DNA of 64,000 bases from Hippopus hippopus (taxonomy: Eukaryota; Mollusca; Bivalvia; Cardiida; Cardiidae): NCBI GenBank assembly GCA_946811185.2, contig OX328099.1:66902714-66966713 (forward strand), written 5' to 3'. The position numbers and the translations under genes are program-made. Below are positions 1 to 11,500 of this stretch, piece after piece (position 1 is the first letter of the stretch; every line of letters begins with the position of its first letter). A model generated the notes under the pieces. It was given only the letters and a program-made list of their open reading frames with translations. It searched no databases and was not told the origin of the DNA.

Positions 1-15
1 GACCAAGTTAATGCG
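1..15 (+). CDS. Possible 3' tail of an upstream GRHL exon
   Basis: The window opens with GACCAAGTTAATGCG followed directly by gtatgt, a good splice donor. Read in phase 0 it gives DQVNA, and phase 0 is what the next recognised exon (2352) needs. Only 15 bases are visible, so a chance donor cannot be excluded. The call rests on phase and position only. Confidence 0.35.
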
Positions 16-480
16 GTATGTATCTTTCAAAATCTTTTGATTAATATTGACACAATCTCTGCATGCTAAAGGCAAAACTGTCTTCAGAAAATTAGAAATG
101 TTATAGACAAAAAATGAAATCCAAAGATTTGTCAAAGATAGATTGCTTTTCCACTTGAATAAAGTCGAAACCAAGTAGTGATAGTTTAGAAAACCAGTTA
201 AGTTTACAAAAACAGGGAATAAATGTAAGTTAACTAAAAACATTCCAATTTATCATGAAAAAAAGTTTTTCAAACTCATGTTGACAAACGAGCTAAAGTT
301 GACATAGTTTTCTAACCAGGGAGTTTGCGAATTATTTCTGATTTATTTCTCACGCTATATAACATTACTATAAAATGATACTCCGAGCCGAGTCATTGTC
401 AAACGTTGACATTCTTTGCCTAAAAACTGGTCATTGGTGTATTGTATAAAACTGTCATATTTTGTACAATGTGTCCACTG
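16..480. other. Intron-like DNA, nothing recognised
   Basis: AT-rich sequence with no exon-like open frame bounded by splice sites and no repeat family that recurs elsewhere in the window. Confidence 0.5.
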
Positions 481-622
481 GAGCCCGGTAGTTCAGTCGG
501 TTACGTTCAGGGCATGAAACTTAGAGGTAGCTGGGTTCGATACTCAGGTCGTTCAAAATCAATTATTTCTGACGACTGATGATAGTCATTGCGACAGGAT
601 TCGCTCCTTTCTCACCGGTAAT
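481..622 (+). mobile_element. SINE S1, 5' part
   Basis: Carries the tRNA-like head (box A near GTAGTTCAGTCGG, box B GGGTTCGATAC) and the S1 body motif GATGATAGTCATTGCGACAGG. The 3' tail is missing. The same order is seen in the full copies at 695, 8228 and 59789. Confidence 0.75.
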
Positions 623-694
623 GACAAGATCATCTTGTTAGATATCTTATTTATTTAAAAAACAACTTAGAGTGAATCCCGAATCAAACTAATT

Positions 695-1009
695 CCCCGG
701 TAGTGCAGTCGGTAGCGTACAGGGGTTTAAAGCATGGGGTCGTTGGTTCGAATCCCCTGCTCGACCAATTTCTCTCCGAGGCTTGATGATAGTCATGGCG
801 ACAGGTTTCATTCCCCTCTCACCGCTGATCATAGTATCGACAATGCTGATGCGAAAAAGCAGCCAGTGGCGTGGGAAGAATATTGTATGAAGTACTGGTA
901 GCTGAAACTCCAGGAAAGACTTTTATTGTCGCCACGACATAACTGAAATAATGTTGAAAAACGACGTATAACACGATTTAATCAATCAATCAATCAACCA
1001 GTCAATCAA
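695..1009 (+). mobile_element. SINE S1, full copy
   Basis: tRNA-like head with box A and box B (GGTTCGAATCCC), the body motif TGATGATAGTCATGGCGAC, a CAGCCAGTGGC block, the tail CTGAAATAATGTTGAAAA, and a terminal CAAT/TCAA simple repeat. It is an internal polymerase III type promoter fused to a LINE-like tail. It is not a functional tRNA gene. Confidence 0.85.
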
Positions 1010-1128
1010 ACTGACTGGTTTTCCTCTTTTCCGTAGTTTTTTTTTATTCACTTTGGTTTAAAATTGACTGCCATCATTCTTTCACGCTTGATAGCCTGAA
1101 TATTTCTGTATGACACATTTACGATATT

Positions 1129-1336
1129 AACCCCTTAGGCTGCTCAGCGCGACCAACAGACCTTTTGCGGACAGTGTAGATCAAGATCAGACTGCACAGA
1201 ACGTGCAGGCTGATCTTGGATCTACACTGTCCGATAAGGAGATGTCTTTCTCCCAAAGATACTTTGAAATAGCCAAATTTGAGTTTTTACTATCGGCTTG
1301 AAAGTTTTCTTGTTATTTATTTAGCTGGGTAAGAAT
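1129..1336 (+). mobile_element. MITE family A (TTAA type)
   Basis: Begins at TTAA with CCCCTTAGGCTGCTCAGCG. It holds the central palindrome around GATCAGACTGCAC / GTGCAGGCTGATC and ends in a degraded TTTAGCTGGGTAAG. No coding capacity. TTAA flanks point to piggyBac-type mobilisation; proof for the family comes from the copy at 39139. Confidence 0.75.
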
Positions 1337-1708
1337 TAAAAACGCATATCACACTCTAATATCTGCTAACTATGATATAAAACTTGAAAACATAATCTAA
1401 CGTATTCTAACCATAGTGCAACAGAAGATTGCTGAAATGATGTGACAGAAAGAATAAATGAGCACCCTCTATGAGTATGTGAACTTTCCTGTTGAGCGAT
1501 ATTACCGTAGAAAAATAAAACCCCTCTTCCCTTTGTCTCTCCGTCACGTGACTTTGAATGACCAATCAGGCTATATAGTAGTAATTTGAATTGAGCGTAA
1601 TGAGGCGATGTGATTGTAAATGATTACGAATAGAATAGGAACAGTAACTATCCTTTCAAATACAGAAGAAAATTGTGCATAGTACAGGTAAAAAGGAACT
1701 CTGGGACA

Positions 1709-1792
1709 GCATGGATGGTGTACTGGCCGCCGCGATACGACTTACCGCAAAGAATATTGAAAATGGCGTTAATCAAACACCATGCAATCAAT
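1709..1792 (+). mobile_element. SINE S1, 3' tail fragment
   Basis: Matches the end of S1 (CATGGATGGTG, CTGGCCGCCGCGATA, AATATTGAAAATGGCGTTAA, CAATCAATC). The head is absent. Confidence 0.7.
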
Positions 1793-1931
1793 CCAGTCTG
1801 GAATCTTTATTCATGTTGGTTAGCTAATATTTTACAAGAATATTTTTTCTTTGCTGTCAATTTCAATTGCTGTCAAGACAATTTCCTATTCAGGGGTAAT
1901 AAATCCAAAGATTGTAAAACCCTTGATAAGG

Positions 1932-2230
1932 ATCGATTGACTGATTGTATAGTATTAAACGCCATTTTCAACATTATTTCAGTTATGTTGCGGCGTCAAG
2001 TGCCCTGAAGTTTCTTTTACCAGTATTTCGCACAATACTCTTCTTAGCCATTGGCTGCTTTTCCCATATAACCATCGTCGAAACAATAATCAGCGGTGAG
2101 AGAAGAATGAAGCCTGTGACAATGACTATCATCAGTCCTCGGAAAGAAATTGGCTGAGCTTGGGATTCGAACCATTCGAGCCCTGTTCTCAAGTCCTGTA
2201 TGCTACCGACTGCGCTACAAGAGCTCGACC
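1932..2230 (-). mobile_element. SINE S1, full copy, antisense
   Basis: Reverse complement of S1: the CAATCAATC tail lies at the left, the body block in the middle, and box B and box A at the right. It ends about 120 bp upstream of the first certain GRHL exon. Open frames on both strands here are by-products of the SINE. Confidence 0.85.
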
Positions 2231-2351
2231 TGAGATAAGGAGAAGTGTGTAAGACATCCGGTATGCGGTATTTTTTGAACGAACCTCTCTCGGATAAAAT
2301 TACCGCGGTTTCGAATTTGTTGCGAGTTAATACTGCTCTATATTTTCACAG

Positions 2352-2503
2352 TACAAGGAGTGTACCGAAAACTATCCGGCTGATACGCACGAAACTCCCA
2401 GTGGGGGAAAGGTGTCCAAGCGCAGACGATCTGCTCCCGCCATGTACGTCCAACAGTATTGGCAAGGTATTGAGAAACACTCTAAATCTACGATCACTAA
2501 ACT
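2352..2503 (+). CDS. grhl: GRHL exon a (residues 1-50 of visible part)
   Basis: Acceptor ttttcacag, donor ACT|gtgagta. Encodes a polar segment with KRRR, then YVQQYWQG, and ends two bases into a Leu codon that the next exon completes. An earlier gtattg at 2467 could be mistaken for the donor, but only the site at 2504 restores phase with the exon at 7383. I do not recall this segment from other GRHL proteins, so the call rests on splice sites, phase and position just upstream of the DNA-binding domain. Confidence 0.8.
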
Positions 2504-5500
2504 GTGAGTATAGAATTACTTTTTCCACTTAGCTTCTTGTGTTTGATATAATCATTAGCCTTTCTTCGCCTTGGGCCAGGGGTGTCCTTTGGCTAGACAC
2601 TTAAGGGACCATATTTTACCAACCATTTTTAAAGATGGCCCTTCAGATTTTGGGACAAAAATTTTACAAAAATACAAAAAAATCATCCTTATACTCCCAA
2701 AGCCTTTTAATTTTCATTCATAAAACCCCAGTAGTCGAAAACAATCCGACAACAAGAGAAATTAGAGATTTACTACGGCCCAGGTCGACACCGACGGGAA
2801 ACACGGTCTATTTTTACATGAGCAACTCGCTCATTTACATACCGAAAAGACACAGACGAAGCTTCAAACATAGCGTCCGAAGAAGACATTATGGAAAATA
2901 ATTACATATTTGTTATGTTATGGAATTTAAGTGTCATTAGTCACGTGCCAGGCACTTGACATTCCCACAATGCTTTTTTTGATTTCGGGCGCGAAATCTA
3001 AAAATACCTTAAGAGGCTAGTAGCCTTTTAAGGGAAATCCATCAAATATTTTTTTTTGTAATTTTATGATTCTTAATTACTGATGATTTGTATTGGTTTT
3101 TTCATATAAATTTCAGTGATATATATATATTTTTTAATTTAGTGAGATGTGAAAAATCTAAATACCCACCTTTAAGAACGTTCACACTCTTATTCTCCAA
3201 GATTTTCTAAATTTGATTTAGCCAATCAGAAGTTGTGTTACTTTCAACTCTAGAAAATTTTGGAGAATAAGACCAAGAATGTTCTTAAGAATGATTAGTG
3301 AATACGGATCCAAGGCTGAACCCCGGCCCAGTACTTGAGAAAACCCAGAATATACATGCATACATGAGCTGTCGCCGTGATGTAACTGAAATAACGTTGA
3401 ATACTGCGTAAAACACCATTCAATCAAAGCCATAGGTAAAAACAGGGACCTTTGCGGACGGTTTAAATCCAAGATCAGACTGCACAGAATGTGCAGTCTG
3501 ATCTTGGATCTACACCGTCCGCTTTTTTTTTTTTTTTATTCTAGCCTTAAAATTAAGAATTTTTGAGATTCATTGGATTGTTTTTTTTTAGCTCTCGAAG
3601 GAGGAGAAGTTTTTAAATTTGGCGTTGAAAAGTTCACCCTGAAGCCGCTAAATACGTCGTAAATGAAATGAAAATTTCTACTCAATAATATTAGCTAAAA
3701 TATTGTGATTTCAAAGTTGATATCACCGGGGTAAAACGCCGAATCGGACAGTATAGATCCACGATCAGACTGCACGTTTTGCGCAGTCTAATCTTGATCG
3801 ACACTGTCTGCAAAAGCGCCCCAAGTCGCGCTAAGCTGTCCAAAAGTTATAACATTACATTATGTGGAAGACATTCAGCGTACAGGATACAATTAAAGGC
3901 TCAGTAAACGCCAAAATATCAAAGCAGGTGTCATAATACATTTAAATTTAAATCATACCATTTAAAAGTATGGAAAATATTGTGGAGATGACAGTCTGTT
4001 ATCGTTTGGTCGGGCCATATGATAGTCGCTGGCAGAAAAAAAGAATTTTAAAATTAGGCAAAAAGTAAACAGAAAACACAGCTACCTGACAGGTTTTCGC
4101 CTAGTTTAGAAATTAATTTCTGTGTCAGCGACTAACACTTGGACCGACCGTACAATGACAGATTGTCATCTTCACAATAATTTCCATACTTTTAAATGGT
4201 GTGATATAAATTCAAATGCATTTAAACACCCGCTTTGTTTATATTTGGCCTTAATTGTTACTTTAGGTAGAACTTTGTGCAAGAGAGGAGAAAATGCTCG
4301 TTACGAACTTTTTCTCCTTTTATCTTTTTTTTTCACAAGTACCAGTACTCATGTTGGTTATGTATTTGTTTGTTTGTTTGTATTGGAGTTTAACGCCATT
4401 TTAACATCTTAGGTCAAATCATGGCGGTCAGTGAGGCACCCATGTGTTTCCTGGCTTTCTCACACCAGTACTGACACAACTTTCTTCCTAAAGCCACCGA
4501 CTACTTTTCTCACATGCATCAGATGGTTATGTATTAGTCATACTCTTTGAAATGGGCACTGAATGTGTCTACAAAAAAGTATCGACCCTGACTGACATGG
4601 GTCGAGACTTTCTGCCTGTCAAAGGACCAGTATGCCTCAGGATTCAGTGGGTTATAAGACAAAATGGATTTTATGGGTCCATAATTTTGTGATTACTTGC
4701 TTGGTACCATGCATCACGATGGTCCATTAAACCCCGTTTTTGCCAGAGTATCGTTCATTTTTTTTTTACGCACGGTCATCTGCTGTAAATTTGTTTATAC
4801 ATTAAAACAAAATTCTTGAAGATGAACGCTATTTGACAAAGATGTTTTCAAAGAGTAAATGCAGATTTGTTTTGAAGAGTTTAATTATTCAACCCATTTC
4901 CCCAGAATCCCCGAATTCTAACGACTTGAAGAAGAAAGCTTACGAAAACATTGTGGAAAAGGAGAAACTGCTGGTAACCAGTACATGTATTTTGGCGTCT
5001 GCAAATGCTTTATTTTTAGTTTAGTCCAAGATCGATTGAAAAAGCGTTTAATTGAGATACCTGCAAGTTCTGCTATCGATTCGTCGGACATCACTTAGCA
5101 GGTTGCTAAGTGCGACTCACTGACCTTTAAAGGACAGTGTAAATCAAGATCAGACCGCACAGAACGTGGAGAGAATCTTTCTCCAAAAAAATTACCCTTG
5201 AAAGTTTAAAACTTCGGTTTTTACTATCGGCTTGAGAGTTTCTTTTAACTCATATAGCAGGCTAAGGGTTAAAAAATTCAATGGTTACAAATTTTTTTTC
5301 GTTGAAGAGATTTTTGTCAGAATAATTTCAGCTGAGCCAGGTAGCTCAGTCGGTGACTTACAGAACTTGTAACTAGGGGGTCGTGGTTCGAGTCCACTGC
5401 TCAACAAGTTTCTTCCCGAGGATTGACAATCGCCATTGTAACAGGATTGATTCATTTGTTACTGCCGATCTTTATTTTTTAATTTTCGACGACGGTTATG

Positions 5501-8500
5501 TTGCAGAAAGCAGGCAGTGGAAGGAAAATTTTACGAATCACTAGTAAATACAAAAAGCTTGAAAGCTTGGATAGATGCACTAGCCTTTGCGATATAGCTG
5601 AAATAGTTTTGAGAAACAGCATTAAAAACTAAACAAACAAATAAAAGATAGCCAAAACAGTCTTATAATGTGGAATTATAATAATGAAAAAAGAAGCTTT
5701 GACATTGTCGCATGTTCTCGAATCAAAGTGGGTAAGGATTTCCGTTCATTAAACGCTGCTAACAACCTTTTTTGGTAACATAGATTTAAATAATAATAAA
5801 AGGACAGCAACGACAAGAATAAGGCAAAGAAACGCGCGCGAAGCTGTTGTTGAGTTTCAAAGGATGAAAAGATTTTAATGAAAATCAACATTGTGCAAAA
5901 AATGAACTATACGAGTATTCAAATGTTCAGATCTTCAGATCTCTGAAAATAACAGATCATATCTTTTCTTCTCATGTTTCGAATTACACTTCCTGATTTG
6001 TATCCGTTTGCGGCAATGGTATGACCCTTTACCAAACAACTCCCGAGTTTTAACCACCCCTACCAGGAAAAAGTCTTTCAAAGACATTGTGGGAAAAGGA
6101 GAAAATCCTGGTAACCGGCATTTTCCGCTTTCCGAACCTTTCATAGAAAAGAACCATGCTCTGGCAAAAGGGGGCTTAATGCATATCCGTGATCCAAGCA
6201 AACCGTCACATACTTATGGATCCATAATATCCACCTTTTGTGACACACGACTTAATCATGAGGTAGACTGGTCTCTAGACATACAAAAAATTGACCAATA
6301 GCGAAAAGTTTCGGCCCAGGTCAGCCTGCGCGGACTTCGCAGGCTGACCTGAGCCGATACTTTTCGCAGATGCATTAAGCCCCCTTTTCACAGACCATGG
6401 CTCAAATAAAAAAAAAATCATTTGCACCACATTTAATTTGTCTTGTGTAAATGCATTCAACTTGACGAGTCTAAAATTTCGTCGGTCGGTAAAGAGTTTA
6501 CCGTTTAAAAGAGGAAGATATTTTTTTATTTCTCCAAATTCAAACCATTTGCAGTGGACAAAACAGATGAGACTCAAAAATGAAGGCAAGTTACCAGCAT
6601 TTTCTCCTTTTTCCCACAATGTTTTTAAAAGCGTTCTTCCTCGGGTTTGTTAGAATACGGGATTGTGTGGGTAAAAGATTTTCACTTTACCAAGTAACTC
6701 CAAGTGAAGCGACACTAAGGAAAAATTGCTTTTAAAAAACTTTGTGTGGAAAGGAGAAAATACTTGTACCCTTTCAAAGACAAATTCATCATTTGAACCA
6801 CATATGATTTGAGTTATACTCAAGCAAAAATGGGGGGGGGGGTGGTTTAATGCATTTCTGTGATGCAACGAGCTGAGCAAGTTGTCATAATTGGCCTGCA
6901 ACACGCGAAAAGGGACATTCGGACATTTGCGTAAAGTGTAGTCTCGGATCAGCCTGCGTAGGCCGCACAGGCTAATCCGAGAAGATACTTTACGACTACA
7001 TTAGATTTTGTCCCACAGTAGACTTGCGCAAAACAGAAAATTTCATAAAACGGAAAGTGTCATTTCGGATTAGTCTGCGCGGACTGCGCAGACTGATCCG
7101 AGACGACACTTTACGCAAATGTCCGAATGCCCCTTTTCGCGTGTTGTAGGCCTGCTATAAACCCATTTTGCCATTTCAATTTTATTTTTTGGGGAAAATA
7201 TCTTTTTATCGGACAGTGTAGATCCAAGATCAGACTGCACGTTCTGTGCAGTCTGATCTTGATCTACGCTGTCCGCAATAGGTCCTTTAGTCGCACTTAA
7301 CAGCCTAAGGGTTAAGTTCACGTGGCCATGAAAATGCCAAATTTGACCAACGATTACTTATACGTTGTTTGTGTCCTTACAGGGAAAGTGACCCGACAGG
7401 TTATCGCTATTTCCTTGAATCGCCAATTTCAACCAATCAACGAATAGAAGAGGACAGAATTACCTATCTGAACAAAGGTATTACGAATTTGCCATCCAAG
7501 ACGGTAACTCTTGTTCTAAAGTATCACGTCAATCCCCGGTAGCGTTTTCGGTAGCCCTCAGGACTTTAGAACAGGGGGTCGCTGGTTAAAATCCTCAGCT
7601 TGGCCAATTTCTTTTCTAGAATTGATGAAAGTCATTGCGGCAGGGTTCATTCCTTTCTCACCGCTGATCATTGTTTCGGAGATGGTTACGTGGGAAAGCA
7701 GCCAGTGGCTTGGGAAGAATATTGTACGAAGTACTGGTAGGAGAAACTCCAGGAAAGCATGGATCATAAGTGCACTGGCCACCGTGATGTACTAATAACC
7801 GAAATGATGTTGATAAGGGCGTGAAACAATACAATCAATCCATCAATCTAAAATATCTCAGCCAATTTGTTGTTTTTTTCTCGAACCTTTTGACAGTGAT
7901 GCCTAGGGAGACAGTGGTGTCGTTGTAGAAAGTCAGCGCCTGAGATCAGAGGGTTTGAATCCCATAATGAAACTCACGGCGAGAATACTGGCCAGGGCCT
8001 ATATTCACCAACCATTCTCTAGAACATCTTTAGTCGTATTTTCAAGCATTTTCTAAATTTGAAAGTAGCACAACTTTTGATTTGCTAATGAATGAGTCAA
8101 TCAAAAATTGTGTTACTTTCTAAATCTCGAATAAGACTAGGAATGAAACTAAGAATGGGTGGTGTAAACGGGCCTAGGTTTGTAATTTTGTCCGTTCTGT
8201 ATAGTCTGCTTTTGATCATCTATGGCCGAGCCCCGGTAGCTCAGTCGGTAGCGTACAGGACTTGAGAACAGGGGGTCGTGGGTTCGATCCCCGGCTCGGC
8301 CCATTTCTTTCCGAGGATTGATGATAGTCATTGCGACAGGATTCATTCCTCTTCCACTGCTGACCATTGTCTCGACGACGGCTATGTGGGAAAGCAGCCA
8401 GTGGCTTGGAAAGAAAATTGTGCTGAGTAGGTGCACTGGCCGCCGCGATATAACTGAAATAATGTTGAAAACGGCGTTAAACACCATACAATCAATCAAT

Positions 8501-11500
8501 CATTGATCATCTGTGCTGTCCGCAAATGCCCCTGTTTTCGCCTATGGCTCGGAAAAGGACTAACTAAAAACCCTTATTGCGATGTACGAACATTTTTTCC
8601 TTTCAGGACAGTATTATGGTCTCACTCTGGAAAATGTAGGAGAAAGGCCGAAAAATCAAATGGTTAGAGTAAGTATTATCAATTATTCTGTTTTTTATAT
8701 CAATACATGTATTAACGATTTTAAAACGGTTTAACTCTTTTACACCACAATCTCTGAGAACGACCCTGTGACAGAAGCATTTTGAAAAAATTGTGGGAAA
8801 AGGAGAAAATGCTGGTTTCCCAGCATTTTCTCCTTTTTCCACAATGTTTTCTATCATACCCAAGACAGATTCCATCATTTGAAGCAAGTTTAAATTGTCG
8901 TCTGTAACCGCTTTCAATTTGGACAAGTTTACATTTTTGTCGTGTGCTAAAGAGGTAAGATTATAACTCCACCTGTCACTGCCAATCAGATGAGATATCT
9001 TAGAACTCTATTTATAAGTACATGTATCTAGAAATGTTTATTTCAATCATTACTGTACGATGAAATCTTTCACTTGTCCGAATCGAAAGCATTTGCAGAC
9101 GACAATTCAGATTTTGTCGTCTGGGAAAGAGTTAACCCCTCACCGAAGAATCCCGGGTTTTCAAGACCCTGAGGAAGAGGCCTTTTGAAAACATTGTGGG
9201 AAAAGGAGAAAATGCTGGTAACCAGCATTTTCTCTTTTTCCTACAATGCTTTCTTTTTAAAGTTTATTTTCAAAGGCAATTTAATCATTTGAGGAAAATC
9301 TAGTATGAAGGCATATCTTTCCAAAGACAAGTTTCAGGTTTTGAGTCACATTAAAGAAGTTGTCTGAACATGCACGCCCGGACGGGTAGCTCAGTGGTTA
9401 TCCGACTCGTGATGTAGTGGTTGTGAGTTCGATACTCAGTTGAGGCGATTTTTTTTTTCCGGCGATTTTTCGTCTCTCACACCAGATGCATGTGAGAACA
9501 GTAATCAGTGACTTCGAAAGAAAGTTGTCTTTGAAAGGTTAGAAAACATTGTGGGAAAAGAAGGAAATCCCGATTATCAGTATTTTATCTTTTTCCCACA
9601 GTGTTTTCCAAAGACCACTTTCTTATGGTCGTTAAAATCAGTGTTGTTCAGAAAGGGTTAATGCTAAATTAAACTATTATCATTTCATTCAATAATAATG
9701 ACTGATTTTTCTTTCCGAGAAAACAAGCAGATGAACGACGAGTTTAAAGCTTGGGAATTTTGGCATCAGCATTTCCTTCTTTTCCCACAATGTTTTCAAA
9801 AGCTTTCTTTCTCAGGATCGTTACAAACCATGATTGTGCAGTAAAGGGTTAACGCTTAATTAAACTATTACCTTTTCAGTCAATAATAATGGCAGTTTTC
9901 CGAGAAGACAAGCAGATGGACGACGAGTTTAAAGCTTGGGAATTTTGGCACAGTCGTCAACATAGTCATAAACAACGAGTAATTGACATAGGTATGTACT
10001 AGGTCAATGTGACACTGTCTGTGTCGAGAGTGAAGATTTAGTTTGTTTTTTTCAGCTTAAAAGAATTGTGGTGTCTTTAACTTAGACGATTGGGGCAATT
10101 TTTTTTATAGCAAATAAGTATCGTTACCCAGTTTTGATAGTTTAGGCTTTGACGAGTTACTTCCCTTAGTCGTAGTTCTATTTATAAATGCCTAGCCTAA
10201 TACTTGTGAAACTTTGAGCAGTGGCAATGACAAGAATGGCTTAGAGTTGAAAGAAGTGAAAAGCAACTTTTGCAACAAACAGTACTGTTTATTGTCACTT
10301 GTTTGAACTCTTCGTGTTAACACCTAGGCTGCTAAGCGCGACACACTGACCTTTTGCGGACAGTGTAGATCAAGATCAGACTGCACAGAACGTGCAGTCT
10401 GATCTTGGATCTGCACTGTCCGGTAAAGAGATGTTATTCCCCAAAATATAACTTAGAAATAGAAATATATGGATTTTTACGATCGAATTGAAAATTTCAT
10501 TTTAGTTATTTAGCAGGATAAGAGTTAAAGGCGAGTTCAGACCTGCTTCCGGGACCATGCGTTAAAAAAATATAAAGGATATTTGTTTTTTACGGTGCCA
10601 CTCGTGAAAATATTACCGATGATGTTCACTCAATGAAATAAACTTCGATCTTTCACCGAAAAAAAAAAATCTATTTATTTCATGCTTTTAACCCTTTTTG
10701 GGGGGTACTTTATCAAAATCCAGTAAAGTTCTTTTCGCTTACTCCCCGTGGCGCACCCCCTCCGCATAGCAACGCATTACAATATTACGTCAAGCGCGAG
10801 AAATGTAAGGTAAATTACGTCATATTTCCATCTGGATGTGAGGCACGCGCATTTTACCTAGGTAACTAGTGCGGGGAAACAACTGTTTCCGCCTTCAATT
10901 GAAGAATTTAGATATAAAAATCGGTATTTTCACTGGTCGTAACCATGAAATATCGAAAAATATTTCACCGATATTTCTCGATAACCTACCGGAAAGCATG
11001 AAATAAAGTGGCATCATACATGAAGTACAATCAAACGCACACATCTGTACTAACGGAGACACATTTCATTGCGCTATATGACGGCTTTCGTTTCTCATTT
11101 TGTTTTCCCATTATGGGTTACTTAACGACTTGGCTTCGTTACCGGGACATAGTAGGTTCCGATCATATCGCGGTGTCTTGCGAGACTTGCTCGTTTTCTT
11201 ACCATAAATGCACAAGAGTGTTTAAAGAGCGATAACTCTATCGGACTCTCGATAATGGGTATAGGTTTAATAACCATTCAGATTTTTCTTATAGTCTATG
11301 AAACTAGAGAACAGTTTGAAGAATACTCCACAAAGAATAAATTGATATAGATTTTTACGGTTGTATGTATTTTTGTGTTCTAGATAGGATATATTTAAAA
11401 TAATTACCAATGGTTATGGTATTTAATCTCCATTTCAGACACGAAGAACAGTGTAGGAGTATCTCCAAGTTCCATAGAGGAACTAGCGTACAACGCTGTG

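Noticed and set aside
2467..2472. Donor gtattg giving a shorter exon a
   Set aside because: It would leave one base instead of two and put the exon at 7383 out of frame; gtgagt at 2504 is stronger and in phase.
2635..2901. 88-codon open frame between GRHL exons a and b
   Set aside because: No donor site, and including it breaks the phase between 2503 and 7383.
8228..8300. Possible tRNA gene
   Set aside because: Boxes A and B are present but the sequence continues into a SINE body and tail repeated many times in the window, and acceptor stem pairing is absent.
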